Counted from the first letter of the stretch, positions 24,178-33,120 are shown. The stretch: DNA of 64,000 nucleotides from Pseudomonas sp. MYb118 (GCF_040947875.1 NZ_JBFRXN010000003.1:62001-126000); one strand, 5' to 3'. The notes: generated by a model from the sequence alone, not told the origin. A program made the numbers and translations.

Positions 24178-24210
24178 TGATCGTTCCCACGCAGAGCGTG
24201 GGAACGATCA
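24178..24210. repeat. Perfect 15-base inverted repeat (repeat element or terminator)
   Basis: TGATCGTTCCCACGC and its exact reverse complement around a three-base loop, between two convergent genes. It has no T-run beyond the stem. The outer core matches the ends of the element at 5158-5272, so it is probably a member of the same repeat family that may double as a terminator. Confidence 0.8.
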
Positions 24211-24222
24211 ATCGCTGGCGAA

Positions 24223-25275
24223 TCAAGCCACCGCAATGACCGGCAGATCCAGCGTCTCAGCCCCTGAATAGCGCGGTTTCGATCCGGCAATGGTGCCATG
24301 GGGCACCCCGGCCTCTATCGCACTGACCGCCTCCAGTCGCGCCAGTTGCTGCGCACTCAATTGCAGGCTCAACGCCCCCAGCGTCCCGTCCAGTTGCTCA
24401 CGGGAGCGCGATCCCAGAATAGGAATCAGAGCGGTCGTCGAGCGCCGGGCCTTTTCCAGCAGCCAGGCGATGGCGACGTGGGTCGGGCTGGCGTCAGCTT
24501 CAGCGGCGACGGCAAGCAAGGCATCGAGAAGGGCCGTCTCGCGGGCGCTTTTTTCAGCATGCACCAGCATGCCGAGTTTGCTCGCGCGGTTGTCACCGTC
24601 GTTGCTGCGGTACTTGCCCGTGAGGAAACCGCCACCCAGCGGCGACCACAACGTGGCCGCCAGGCCCAGGGCCTCGGCCATTGGCAGCATTTCCCGTTCG
24701 GCGGTGCGCTCGACCAGGCTGTACTCGACCTGAATTGCGGCAATCGGCGCAAAGCCGCGCAGTTCGGCCAGCACATCGGCGCGGGCGATCCGCCACGCCG
24801 GAAAGTTCGACAGCCCGGCGTAATGGATCTTGCCGGCGCGCACCAGGTCGTCGAACCCGCGCAGGATTTCTTCCATGGGCGTCACGCCATCGCTGATGTG
24901 CGCCCAGAACAGATCAATGTGCTCGGTCTTCAGGCGTTTCAGGCTTTCTTCCACCGCGCGCACCATGTTCTTGCGGCTGTTGCCCGTGTGGGAAATGCCC
25001 GCTGCCGGCGTGGTCCCGAGGCTGTACTTGGTGGCGACAACCAGACGGTCACGTTCAGGGCCAATGAGCTCGCCGAGCATGGCTTCCGACTGGCCACCCT
25101 GATAACCGTTGGCGGTGTCGATGAAGTTGCCGCCGGCCTCCAGGTAACCCTCGAAAATGCGGGTGGCTTCGTCGCGCTCGGCGCCATGACCCCAACCGGT
25201 TCCAAAATTGCCGGCACCCAGCGCCAGTTCCGAGACCCGCAGGCCGGTTTTGCGGCCGAACACTTTGTAATGCAT
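24223..25275 (-). CDS. Aldo/keto reductase
   Basis: A 350-residue NADPH-dependent aldo/keto reductase. The TIM-barrel start is LRVSELALGAGNFGTGWG. The catalytic tetrad is seen as Asp in FIDTANGYQGGQSE, Tyr in the same motif, Lys in VVATKYSLG, and the usual His position in LFWAHISDG. The C-terminal cofactor loop is LIPILGSRSREQL. It resembles the YajO/YdhF-like general stress reductases; the substrate is unknown. It is divergent from a WYL regulator with an operator-like repeat between them, so the regulator may control it. The start at 25275 is a plain ATG. Confidence 0.9.
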   Translation of the reverse strand: MHYKVFGRKTGLRVSELALGAGNFGTGWGHGAERDEATRIFEGYLEAGGNFIDTANGYQGGQSEAMLGELIGPERDRLVVATKYSLGTTPAAGISHTGNSRKNMVRAVEESLKRLKTEHIDLFWAHISDGVTPMEEILRGFDDLVRAGKIHYAGLSNFPAWRIARADVLAELRGFAPIAAIQVEYSLVERTAEREMLPMAEALGLAATLWSPLGGGFLTGKYRSNDGDNRASKLGMLVHAEKSARETALLDALLAVAAEADASPTHVAIAWLLEKARRSTTALIPILGSRSREQLDGTLGALSLQLSAQQLARLEAVSAIEAGVPHGTIAGSKPRYSGAETLDLPVIAVA

Positions 25276-25387
25276 GGGAAGACTCCTGAGACGAGACGCG
25301 TTATAGATGTTTCTAAGAATGTATTTAAGATGATGCTAGTCATGTATAACGTCAAGTCGAATTTTCCCGGCGGCAAAACACCCCCTG

Positions 25388-25413
25388 TCACTCCTGACAT
25401 TAACTGACAGGAG
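25388..25413. promoter_or_regulatory. Candidate operator 1 of the WYL regulator
   Basis: TCACTCCTGACATTAACTGA, extending to CAGGAG, contains inverted CTCCTG and CAGGAG arms and two CTGACA units. It lies 50 bases before the regulator start in the divergent promoter region. A copy with 19 of 21 matching bases lies at 26157-26177. Confidence 0.55.
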
Positions 25414-25459
25414 CCTCTGCTAAGCTGCGCCAACCTCCCAAGACCGAAGTCAATCGACC

Positions 25460-26176
25460 ATGTCTCGCACCACGCGTTTACTCACCCTGTTGCAAGTGCT
25501 GCGTGGCAAGAGCCGGCCGGTCACTGCGGCGACGCTGGCCAGTGAGCTGGAGATTTCCGAACGTACGCTGTACCGCGACATCGCCGAGTTGACCGCCCTG
25601 GGCGCGCCGATCTATGGCGAGGCCGGGATCGGTTATGTGTTGCGCAGCGGCCTGTTCCTGCCACCACTGATGCTCAATGCCGACGAGACCGAAGCCATCG
25701 TGCTGGGCCTGCGGTATGTCGACCAGCGCGGCGATGAAGTGCTGGGAAAGGCGGCGGCCGATGCGTTGGCCAAGATCGCCGCGGTACTGGCGCCGGAAGC
25801 CCTGGATGCGCTGCACAATCCGACGGTGCTGCCGGGCCCGCGCGGTTATGGCTTCGCCCCCAACGTGGTGTCGTTGAACGTGTTGCGTCAGGCGATCCGC
25901 GCGCAAGCCAAATTGCACATCGAATACGCCGATGCCCAGCAGGTGCCCAGCCAGCGATTGATCTGGCCGCTGGCGCTGGGGTTTCTCAACGAGGTGCGCA
26001 TCATCGTCGCCTGGTGTGAACTGCGCGGCGCCTACCGGACCTTCCGTACCGACCGAATCGCGGCGGCGAGCGAGCAGGGCGAGCGTTATCCGGGGCGGCG
26101 TGGCGACCTGCTGCGCACCTGGCGCAAGCAGATGGAACTGGACGAGGCGGGGCGTTTCACTCCTGACAAAAACTGA
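25460..26176 (+). CDS. YafY-type HTH/WYL transcriptional regulator
   Basis: A 238-residue DeoR-like regulator with an N-terminal winged helix (RLLTLLQVLRGKSRPVTAAT and LEISERTLYRDIAELTALGA). A middle linker and a C-terminal WYL-type sensing domain follow (LIWPLALGFLNEVRIIVAW and YRTFRTDRIAAA). The usual W-Y-L triplet is altered to IWPLAL, as in many YafY proteins. The ligand is unknown. It is divergent from the aldo/keto reductase and 52 bases upstream of an NTF2-like gene. Matching operator-like repeats flank it, one before its start and one over its stop codon, which suggests autoregulation and control of both neighbours. Confidence 0.88.
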   Translation: MSRTTRLLTLLQVLRGKSRPVTAATLASELEISERTLYRDIAELTALGAPIYGEAGIGYVLRSGLFLPPLMLNADETEAIVLGLRYVDQRGDEVLGKAAADALAKIAAVLAPEALDALHNPTVLPGPRGYGFAPNVVSLNVLRQAIRAQAKLHIEYADAQQVPSQRLIWPLALGFLNEVRIIVAWCELRGAYRTFRTDRIAAASEQGERYPGRRGDLLRTWRKQMELDEAGRFTPDKN

Positions 26177-26177
26177 C
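26157..26177. promoter_or_regulatory. Candidate operator 2 of the WYL regulator
   Basis: TCACTCCTGACAAAAACTGA differs from the site at 25388 at only two central bases. It overlaps the last codons and stop of the regulator gene and lies 52 bases before the NTF2-like gene. Confidence 0.5.
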
Positions 26178-26228
26178 GCAGGGCTGTTTTAGCATGGCCT
26201 CATCACCGATCAACAAGGAGTCGTCACC

Positions 26229-26570
26229 ATGTCCAGTCCCGCCGCTTCGCTGGCCCCGGCCATCGCTGCCTACATCGCCGCGGCCAATGCCCGTGATACG
26301 TCGAAGGTCGCCAGTTTTTTCGCCGAGGATGCCAACGTGTTCGATGAGGGCCAGCACCAGGTCGGCGCCCAGGCCATCGCGCAATGGATGCAGGACACCG
26401 GCCAGCGTTACCAGCCAAGGTTCGAGGTGCTCAATGTGCAACAGCGCACCGGCAAGGTGCTGGTGCACAACCTGGTGTCGGGCACCTTTCCCGGCAGCCC
26501 GCTGGAGTTGCGCTACATGTTCCGGTTGAACGAGCAAGGCAAGATCGCGCGGCTGGATATTTCCCTGTAG
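26229..26570 (+). CDS. NTF2-like / SnoaL-fold protein
   Basis: A 113-residue single-domain protein of the NTF2-like (SnoaL) superfamily. It shows the helix with AAYIAAANARDTSKVASFFA, the following FAEDANVFDEG strand, and a final YMFRLNEQGKIARLDISL sheet. These small alpha+beta cones bind or isomerise small ligands; no catalytic residue is certain. No signal peptide. The ATG follows AAGGAG by eight bases. The gene follows the WYL regulator closely and may be controlled by it through the repeat at 26157. Confidence 0.82.
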   Translation: MSSPAASLAPAIAAYIAAANARDTSKVASFFAEDANVFDEGQHQVGAQAIAQWMQDTGQRYQPRFEVLNVQQRTGKVLVHNLVSGTFPGSPLELRYMFRLNEQGKIARLDISL

Positions 26571-26600
26571 TCATGGCGGGGCGATGGCATACTGCCGCGC

Positions 26601-27722
26601 ATGAATGCCAACTCTCCGTTAAGTGCCTGGCAGCAGGCTGTGCAACAGAAGGGCTTCGTCCAGGACGAGGCCCAGGAACATGCTGTCTGGGCGCTGCAAA
26701 AATGCTACGAAGCGCTGTACCAGGGCGACCATGCGCAGGTACAGGGCGTTTACCTGTGGGGGCCGGTCGGGCGCGGCAAGACCTGGCTGATGGACCAGTT
26801 TTACCAGAGCCTGCAAGTCCCGGCCCGACGCCAGCATTTTCATCATTTCATGGGCTGGGTGCACCAGCGCTCGTTTCAGCTGACCGGCACTGCCGACCCG
26901 CTGAAGGCCCTGGCCCGGGAACTGAGCGCAGAAGTGCGGGTGTTGTGCTTCGATGAGCTGTTCGTCAATGACATTGGCGATGCGATCATCCTCGGGCGGC
27001 TGTTCCAGGTCATGTTCGAGCAGGGCGTGGTGGTGGTCTGCACCTCCAACCAGCCACCGGACGGGCTGTACTCCGATGGATTCAACCGGGAGCGCTTCAC
27101 GCCGGCGATCGAGGCGATCAAACAGCACATGCAGGTGATCGCGGTGGACGGCGGTGAAGATCATCGTCTGCACCCCGGCGCCGGTCTGCAGCGCTACTGG
27201 GTGGCCGAACCGGGCCAGCCCGGTGCACTGGGCGACGTGTTCAAGGCCCTGACCGTCGGCCAGACGGTGTCTGCCGAGCCGATTCAGGTCGGCTACCGGT
27301 CGCTGGCCGTGGTGCAGGCCAGCGCCAGCGTGCTGTGGGCCCGTTACGCCGACCTCTGCGAGCAACCCCTGGCCGCCATGGACTTCATGGCCCTGTGCGA
27401 CCGGTTCAAGGCTATCCTGTTGAGTGACGTGCCCAACCTCAGCGCACAAAAACGTCCGGGGCGCATTGCCCGTGGCACGGAAGACGGCGTCGAGCGGGTG
27501 GTGGCGGGCGACCGCGAGCTGCCGCAATTATCGGTGCATGACGATGGCGTGCGGCGGTTCATCGCGCTGGTCGACGAGTGCTACGACCGCAAGGTGCCGT
27601 TGTACCTGGAAGCCCAGGTGCCGATGCAAGACCTCTACACCGAAGGCTATCTGGAGTTCGCCTTTCGCCGCACACTCAGCCGGCTCCAGGAGATGCAACT
27701 GCAACGTTTCGCCGAGGCTTGA
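26601..27722 (+). CDS. zapE: Cell division ATPase ZapE (AFG1-like)
   Basis: A 373-residue AFG1/ZapE-family P-loop ATPase. ZapE associates with the Z-ring during constriction in E. coli. The Walker A is GPVGRGKTWLMD near residue 54. The family histidine block HFHHFMGWVHQ follows, then Walker B VLCFDELFVND. Sensor segments are CTSNQPPDGLY and RRFIALVDECYDRKVPLYL. No signal peptide. Length matches the family (about 365-375). It is 31 bases after the NTF2-like gene and 18 before the DinB-family gene, so it lies in a probable operon. Confidence 0.92.
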   Translation: MNANSPLSAWQQAVQQKGFVQDEAQEHAVWALQKCYEALYQGDHAQVQGVYLWGPVGRGKTWLMDQFYQSLQVPARRQHFHHFMGWVHQRSFQLTGTADPLKALARELSAEVRVLCFDELFVNDIGDAIILGRLFQVMFEQGVVVVCTSNQPPDGLYSDGFNRERFTPAIEAIKQHMQVIAVDGGEDHRLHPGAGLQRYWVAEPGQPGALGDVFKALTVGQTVSAEPIQVGYRSLAVVQASASVLWARYADLCEQPLAAMDFMALCDRFKAILLSDVPNLSAQKRPGRIARGTEDGVERVVAGDRELPQLSVHDDGVRRFIALVDECYDRKVPLYLEAQVPMQDLYTEGYLEFAFRRTLSRLQEMQLQRFAEA

Positions 27723-27739
27723 ACCCAGGGAGCGCGAGG

Positions 27740-28321
27740 ATGAATCAGCCCTTGTCCCATCATTTGCTGACCATGGCCTATCAGAACGCCTGGGCCAATC
27801 ACCGACTGGCCAAGGCCTGGGGGCAGTTGAGCGCCGAGGAACTGGCGGCGCCACGGGTCAGTTTCTTCCCAAGCCTGCGCGCCACGCTCAACCACATCCT
27901 GACCTGCGACTGGTTTTACGTCGACGCCCTGGAACGGGAGTTGCGCGCCGATGAGCCGCACCCGGACTGCTACGTGTTTTTCAGCGCCGAAGAGCCTTTT
28001 ACCGATGCCGCGACGCTGCGGCACGAACAGGTTCAGGTGGACCGGCGGCTGATCGCCTACTGCGAGCAACTGCGCGACGCCGACCTGGGCAAGATCGTCA
28101 CCATCGCCCGCGACACGCCCCAGCACGACAGCCGCCTGCGCCTGCTGTCGCACCTGTTCGAGCACCAGATCCATCATCGCGGCCAGGTGCACGCCATGCT
28201 CAGCGGCACCGGTGTCGCACCGCCGCAACTGGACGAATTCTTCTGCGCCGGCGAATCCGGCCTGCGCGCGGCCGACTTCGCCGAACTGGGCTGGACCGAG
28301 GCGTTGATCTGGGGGCATTGA
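27740..28321 (+). CDS. DinB-family protein
   Basis: A 193-residue four-helix DinB-like protein. Metal-binding histidines are at the expected places: His in LRATLNHILTCDWFYVD near residue 50, and a pair in LFEHQIHHRGQVHAMLSG near 145-152. Several family members are divalent-metal thiol-dependent hydrolases or transferases, but function is usually unknown. The ATG at 27740 follows GGAG by six bases. It follows zapE by 18 bases and is probably co-transcribed. A tandem REP array follows. Confidence 0.87.
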   Translation: MNQPLSHHLLTMAYQNAWANHRLAKAWGQLSAEELAAPRVSFFPSLRATLNHILTCDWFYVDALERELRADEPHPDCYVFFSAEEPFTDAATLRHEQVQVDRRLIAYCEQLRDADLGKIVTIARDTPQHDSRLRLLSHLFEHQIHHRGQVHAMLSGTGVAPPQLDEFFCAGESGLRAADFAELGWTEALIWGH

Positions 28322-28379
28322 ACCAGATCAGCCTGTTCGCGATTCGATGTCACATCCAACATCAATGGCGCCTGACCGA

Positions 28380-28672
28380 CCGCCATCGCGAGCAAGCTCG
28401 CTCCTACAGTGGTCCGGGCATGCCGCAGGTTTTGTGACCGGCGCGCAACCTGTGGGAGCGGGCTTGCTTGCGATTCGGTCTCACATCCAACACCCATGGT
28501 GCCTCACCCACCGCAATCGCGAGCAAGCTCGCTCCTACAGAGGTCCGGGCATGCCGCCGGATTTGTGATCGACACGAAGCCTGTGGGAGCGGGCTTGCCC
28601 GCGAATCGGTCTCACATCCAACACCCATGGCGCCTGGCACGCCGCCATCGCGAGCAAGCTCGCTCCTACAGT
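28380..28672. repeat. Tandem REP array, 131-base period
   Basis: Inverted REP copies (CGCGAGCAAGCTCGCTCCTA) recur at about 28383, 28514 and 28645, exactly 131 bases apart. Between them lie oppositely oriented copies (GTGGGAGCGGGCTTGC). The shared spacer text (GGTCCGGGCATGCCGC and TCACATCCAACA) shows the whole unit was duplicated, not just the hairpins. It fills the 425-base gap between the DinB and GNAT genes. Confidence 0.9.
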
Positions 28673-28745
28673 AAAGGCCTTGCGCAGCCTGGAGTGCCCG
28701 CGCTAGGGTCGCCGCTCGCTGTTTAACGTGTTGTTGAGGGTGGAA

Positions 28746-29240
28746 ATGGAATCCGCAGAAATTCTCGTGCTTCAGGCCAGCTACACCAACCCGGTGCATG
28801 CCGAGGCGCTGCGCGTGGTGTTGAATCATTACGCCGAAGACCCGATGGGCGGCGGGCACTCTCTGCCCGCCGAGGTGCTGGAACATTTGTCTGGGGAACT
28901 GGCCAAGCGGCCGCATGCGTTCAGTGTGCTGGCCTTTGTCGGGGGCGAGCCGGCAGGGCTGGTCAATTGCTTTGAAGGGTTTTCCACCTTTGCCTGCCGA
29001 CCCTTGGTCAATGTGCATGATGTGGTGGTCATGAAGGCATTTCGCGGCTTGGGCCTGAGCCAGAAGATGCTGCAAAAGGTCGAGGATATCGCCCGCCAGC
29101 GCGGCTGCTGCAAAATCACCCTGGAAGTGTTGGAAGGCAACGACGTGGCCCAGTCGTCGTACGCCAAGTTCGGCTTCTCCGCCGGCATGTTCGACCCTGC
29201 GCACGGGCGGATGCTGTTCTGGACCAAGGCGTTGAATTAA
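28746..29240 (+). CDS. GNAT-family N-acetyltransferase
   Basis: A 164-residue GNAT acyltransferase. The acetyl-CoA-binding motif A is visible as VVMKAFRGLGLSQKMLQKVE near residue 98; the family form is R/QxxGxG/A. The following beta-4/beta-5 region is CCKITLEVLEGNDVAQSSYA, with a terminal FGFSAGMFDP strand. It would transfer an acetyl group to an amine; the acceptor is unknown. The ATG at 28746 follows GGGTGGAA. Monocistronic, flanked by REP repeats on both sides. Confidence 0.88.
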   Translation: MESAEILVLQASYTNPVHAEALRVVLNHYAEDPMGGGHSLPAEVLEHLSGELAKRPHAFSVLAFVGGEPAGLVNCFEGFSTFACRPLVNVHDVVVMKAFRGLGLSQKMLQKVEDIARQRGCCKITLEVLEGNDVAQSSYAKFGFSAGMFDPAHGRMLFWTKALN

Positions 29241-29255
29241 ACCGATTGGTGCCCC

Positions 29256-29360
29256 CTGTAGGAGCGAGCTTGCTCGCGATGGCGATACATCAGGCACCCA
29301 TGATGTTGGATGTGCTGGCCACATCGCGAGCAATCGAGCGTCGACCGGCTGCTCCTACAG
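29256..29360. repeat. REPIN with an insertion in the right hairpin loop
   Basis: The left REP copy is normal (GTAGGAGCGAGCTTGCTCGC). The right one contains TCGAGCGTCGACCGG in its loop, nearly the same insert as in the REPIN at 15901. Confidence 0.8.
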
Positions 29361-29379
29361 GGACGGTGGTACGTTCCAA

Positions 29380-29580
29380 TCAGGGCTTGTAACGCTCCGT
29401 CACCTGCGCCGTCTGATCATCCGGCACTTTGACTTCGCTGGTGGGCTGGGTTTGATTCGCGGTTTGGCTGAGCCGCAGGCTTTCGTAGTAATAGCGCATG
29501 CGTTCAGCGCCGCCCTCGGCCATTGCGCCGAACGAAACGAAGGTCATCAGGCCGGCCACGATCACGGGTGTGCGTTTCAT
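29380..29580 (-). CDS. Small exported protein, 66 residues
   Basis: A 66-residue protein with a clear signal peptide (VIVAGLMTFVSFGAMA-EGG). The mature part of about 46 residues is polar, with a Tyr-rich segment RMRYYYESLRLSQ and a Thr/Gln-rich tail. No domain is recognised and it has no Cys. The ATG follows GGGAGACG. It lies downstream of cptA on the same strand but beyond the cptA terminator, so it is probably a separate transcript. Function unknown; a small periplasmic protein is likely. Confidence 0.78.
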   Translation of the reverse strand: MKRTPVIVAGLMTFVSFGAMAEGGAERMRYYYESLRLSQTANQTQPTSEVKVPDDQTAQVTERYKP

Positions 29581-29707
29581 GGTGCGTCTCCCATAACGGT
29601 TAACGGGTGCCTTCCATCCATGAAGCCAGGTCGAAAGGTGATTATCCGCCGATTCCGTTAAACGAGAATTAACCGCAGCCGGTGTTCAGATGTCCGGTGC
29701 CGCAGGC

Positions 29708-29735
29708 GCAAAAAAAGGGGCCGGAATCGGCCCCT
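29708..29735 (-). terminator. Terminator of cptA
   Basis: A seven-base perfect G/C stem (GGGGCCG and CGGCCCC) with a GAAT loop is followed on the minus strand by a run of seven Ts, eight bases after the cptA stop codon. Confidence 0.9.
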
Positions 29736-29742
29736 GGAAGGA

Positions 29743-31488
29743 TTACTTGGCAACTACCTCGCCTGGGTTCGGCTTGGTCTTGGGCTTGATCAGGCTGAAG
29801 TCGATCAAGGCCTTCTGCTCGCGTGCATAGGGGTCGCCGATCAACAGTGGGCGCGCCTTGAAGTCGGCACTGACCAGGCTCTTGCTGCGGTCCAGCTCAT
29901 CGAAACTCAAGCCTGCCAGGTCGGCCCAGGTGTGGATCAGGTGCGAACTGCTGTACGGCCGGTCCAGGTCGCCGGTGAAGTTCCAGTCATGGGTTTCACG
30001 CCATTTTGGCGACGCCCAGGCCATGAACGGGATGGTGTACATCGGCGCCGTCGGTTTGTTTTCGTTGCGCCCCAGGGTGTTGTGCCCCGCGGAGTCGAAC
30101 ACATCCTCGCCATGGTCGGACAGGTACAGCAGGAACCCGTTCGGATCGGCCTTGGCGTAGTCCTTGATCAGGCTGGACACCACGAAGTCGTTGTACAGCA
30201 CGGCGTTGTCGTAGCTGTTGTAGGTGGGCAACTGATCATCACGCACACCGGGCGGCACGCCATTGCGGTCCTGGAATTTGTCGAAGCTCGGCGGATAGCG
30301 GTACTGATAGCTCATGTGCGTACCGAGCAGGTGCACGACGATCAACTTGCGCGGCGCCACATCGGCCAGGGCCTTGTTGAACGGCTCGATCACGTCGCCA
30401 TCGTACTGGGCGGCGTTCTGGTTACGGTTGTTGTTCAGGTACACCTGTTCGTCGGCCTGCTCGGAGAAGGTCGTGAGCATGGTGTTGCGCTTGGTCATGG
30501 TCTGCTGGTTGGTGATCCAGAAGGTCTTGTAGCCGGCCTGTTTCATCATGCTGACCAGCGACGGCGTGGTCAGGTACGCCTCGGGATTTTCCTCGTCGGC
30601 GAAAGTCAGCACCTGTTGCAGCGCCTCGATGGTGTAGGGGCGCGGGGTGATGACGTTATCGAAGACCGCCAGTTGATCCTTGAGCTTGTCCAGTTCCGGC
30701 GTGGTCTTGCGCGGGTAGCCATACAGGCTCATGCGCTGGCGGTTGGTGGACTCGCCGATGACCAGCACCAGCGTGGTCGGCTGGTTGGCCTGTGCATCCT
30801 TGAGGTTTCGCAGAGGCGCTACCTTGCTGGCGCTGTTGAGCATGTCCTGCATGCCGGCCAGGGTATCGAGGTAGCGGTGATAGGCCACGGCCATCTGCCA
30901 GGGCACTGCGGGCTCGATGCGGGTTTCGAATTTCTCGAACCCTTCGGCGAAGTTGCCGGTGCGCAGGGTTTGCTTGATCAAGGGGTAACCGACCACGGCC
31001 ACCACAATCGCCGTTGCCGCCACCAACGCCCGGCCCCGTGGCAAATGCACCGGGCGCAAGCGGGTCCACAGGAAATACGCAAACAGCGTGTGGGCGAGGA
31101 ACGCCGGGACCATCCACCAGGCAAAGTACTGGGTCATGTACTCGCCGGCTTCCGAGACGTTCGACTCGAACATGATGAAGATGACGCTTTGCGAAAATTC
31201 CTGCTGGTAGATGAAGAAATAGCCCAGGCTGGCCATGGAACAGGCCCACAGCACCACGCCGATCACGGCGGCCATGACCCGGGTCTGTTTCGGGAACAGC
31301 AGCATGGGCGCCAGCCAGACGGCGCTCATCACGAAGGCCTGGCGAAATCCGGTGAAGCCGGAGGTGCCGGTCAGTTGAATCAGCAGTTGGGTGATGCCAG
31401 AGAAATACCAGAAGAAGACGAACAGCCAGAGAAACCCTGCCCAATCGAATCCTTTCGCAGTCGAACTGCTGCGTTGAAACCAAGCCAT
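29743..31488 (-). CDS. cptA: Phosphoethanolamine transferase CptA
   Basis: A 581-residue inner-membrane enzyme that adds phosphoethanolamine to LPS core heptose. Five N-terminal transmembrane helices span about residues 15-175, followed by a periplasmic sulfatase-fold domain. The catalytic Thr/Ser motif is VLVIGESTNRQRMSLYGYPR near residue 245. Metal ligands lie in LYLSDHGEDVFDSAGH and the conserved block WITNQQTMTKRNTM. Sequence blocks match E. coli CptA/YijP throughout. EptA-type lipid A transferases share the fold but not these blocks as closely. The ATG is preceded by a plain leader. Monocistronic with its own terminator. Confidence 0.9.
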   Translation of the reverse strand: MAWFQRSSSTAKGFDWAGFLWLFVFFWYFSGITQLLIQLTGTSGFTGFRQAFVMSAVWLAPMLLFPKQTRVMAAVIGVVLWACSMASLGYFFIYQQEFSQSVIFIMFESNVSEAGEYMTQYFAWWMVPAFLAHTLFAYFLWTRLRPVHLPRGRALVAATAIVVAVVGYPLIKQTLRTGNFAEGFEKFETRIEPAVPWQMAVAYHRYLDTLAGMQDMLNSASKVAPLRNLKDAQANQPTTLVLVIGESTNRQRMSLYGYPRKTTPELDKLKDQLAVFDNVITPRPYTIEALQQVLTFADEENPEAYLTTPSLVSMMKQAGYKTFWITNQQTMTKRNTMLTTFSEQADEQVYLNNNRNQNAAQYDGDVIEPFNKALADVAPRKLIVVHLLGTHMSYQYRYPPSFDKFQDRNGVPPGVRDDQLPTYNSYDNAVLYNDFVVSSLIKDYAKADPNGFLLYLSDHGEDVFDSAGHNTLGRNENKPTAPMYTIPFMAWASPKWRETHDWNFTGDLDRPYSSSHLIHTWADLAGLSFDELDRSKSLVSADFKARPLLIGDPYAREQKALIDFSLIKPKTKPNPGEVVAK

Positions 31489-31685
31489 CGTGCGCTCCAG
31501 CCAGAATCACGTTCCACCGTCGGGACTGAGAATGTCCGACGAACGGGCGCCGCGCGGATACCGTGCGGCCACTAAAGGGCCGGAGTATCAACAAGCGGGT
31601 GTGAAAGTTTCGTGAGCTTGGCGTGGGCGAATCGTGATGGCATTTCGGAAACAGCTCAGGGGCTGTTTCCGAATCAGGCGGGGGA

Positions 31686-31868
31686 TCAGGCGTGAGGAGC
31701 GCGCAAGGTGGTCACCGGCTTCGGAGCCTGGATACCTTGCGTCAGCAGGCGCAATTGTTCGACTTCGTGCTTCAACTGGTCGCGTTCGTCCTGCAACTGA
31801 CGCAACTCATCGCGGCGGATCGTGACGTAAAGGGTTTGTGCTGGCCGTGCTGCTTGTACTGTGCCCAT
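31686..31868 (-). CDS. Small coiled-coil protein (DUF6026-like)
   Basis: A 60-residue protein resembling the DUF6026 family of pseudomonads. The middle is a charged coiled coil (RRDELRQLQDERDQLKHEVE). The front is a short strand (QTLYVTI), and the tail is Pro/Ala-rich. No signal peptide or membrane segment. The ATG follows GAGGTGAG. Family function is unknown. Monocistronic, divergent from the gnd-zwf operon. Confidence 0.75.
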   Translation of the reverse strand: MGTVQAARPAQTLYVTIRRDELRQLQDERDQLKHEVEQLRLLTQGIQAPKPVTTLRAPHA

Positions 31869-32139
31869 TGCTCACCTCGCAAATGGCTGTCTCAACTGTA
31901 AATCTGCCCCGACATCGGGTGCTGATCTACTATCGGCGCCGATTTTGATTTCTTTTGCCCGGGAATGGAACTTTTTTATTTTTCACTGTCGTTGTGTCTT
32001 TGCGACGATTCCCGACGTTATCCATCAGGATCGGGCACAATGCCCGGAAACTTCAGCCCGACGCTCTGGACTAACCCCATTAGTCGCGTTGGGCTATAAC
32101 CATTGACACACTTTTATTTGTAGTAGGGAGCATCAGCAC

Positions 32140-33120
32140 ATGCAACTCGGGATTATTGGACTGGGCCGCATGGGCGGCAATATTGCACGGCGCCTGATGC
32201 TCAACGGGCACACCACCGTTGTATTTGACCGCAACAGCGCCTTCGTCGATGCGCTGGTCGCCGAGGGCGCCCAGGGCGCGGCGGACCTGCCCGCCCTGGT
32301 AGCGGGCCTGGCCAAGCCACGCGCGGTCTGGGTCATGCTGCCGGCCGGTGCACCGACCGAAGACACCATCGAAACCCTGAGCACCTTGCTCGAACCCGGC
32401 GACACCATCATCGACGGCGGCAACACCTTCTATAAGGACGACATCCGTCGCGGCAAGACGCTGGCCAAGAAGGGCCTGCACTACGTCGACGTCGGCACCT
32501 CCGGCGGCGTCTGGGGCCTGGAGCGCGGCTACTGCATGATGATCGGCGGCGATGCCGAGACCGTGCGCCGCCTCGACCCGCTGTTCGCCACCCTGGCGCC
32601 GGGCATGGGTGACATTCCGCGCACCAAGGACCGCAATTCCGACGACGACCGTGCCGAGCGCGGCTACATCCACGCCGGTCCTGCGGGCGCCGGGCACTTC
32701 GTCAAGATGATCCACAACGGCATCGAGTACGGCATGATGCAGGCCTTCGCCGAAGGCTTCGACATCCTCAAGACCAAATCCAGCACCAAGCTGCCGGAAG
32801 ACCAGCGCTTCGACCTCAACGTGGCCGACATCGCCGAAGTGTGGCGCCGTGGCAGCGTGGTGTCGTCGTGGTTGCTCGACCTGACCGCCGATGCCCTGGC
32901 CGCCGATCCGCAGCTCGACGGTTTCTCCGGCTCCGTGGCTGACAGCGGCGAAGGCCAGTGGACCATCGAGGCCGCCATGGAACAAGCGGTGCCGGTGCCG
33001 GTGCTGTCCAACTCGCTGTTCGCCCGCTACCGCTCCCGTGGCCAGGGCACCTTCGGTGACAAGGTCCTTTCGGCACAGCGCTTCGGCTTCGGCGGCCACG
33101 TGGAGACTTCGAAAAAATGA
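32140..33120 (+). CDS. gnd: 6-phosphogluconate dehydrogenase (short form)
   Basis: A 326-residue decarboxylating 6-phosphogluconate dehydrogenase that forms ribulose 5-phosphate. The dinucleotide motif is [12 protein letters not shown] at the N-terminus. The substrate block [20 protein letters not shown] lies near residue 120. The catalytic Lys is in [20 protein letters not shown] near 190. It is the short type (about 300-330 residues, against about 470 for E. coli Gnd). An Asp at the end of beta-2 (VFDRN) hints at NAD use, as an inference. The stop overlaps the zwf start (ATGA). Confidence 0.93.
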   Translation: MQLGIIGLGRMGGNIARRLMLNGHTTVVFDRNSAFVDALVAEGAQGAADLPALVAGLAKPRAVWVMLPAGAPTEDTIETLSTLLEPGDTIIDGGNTFYKDDIRRGKTLAKKGLHYVDVGTSGGVWGLERGYCMMIGGDAETVRRLDPLFATLAPGMGDIPRTKDRNSDDDRAERGYIHAGPAGAGHFVKMIHNGIEYGMMQAFAEGFDILKTKSSTKLPEDQRFDLNVADIAEVWRRGSVVSSWLLDLTADALAADPQLDGFSGSVADSGEGQWTIEAAMEQAVPVPVLSNSLFARYRSRGQGTFGDKVLSAQRFGFGGHVETSKK

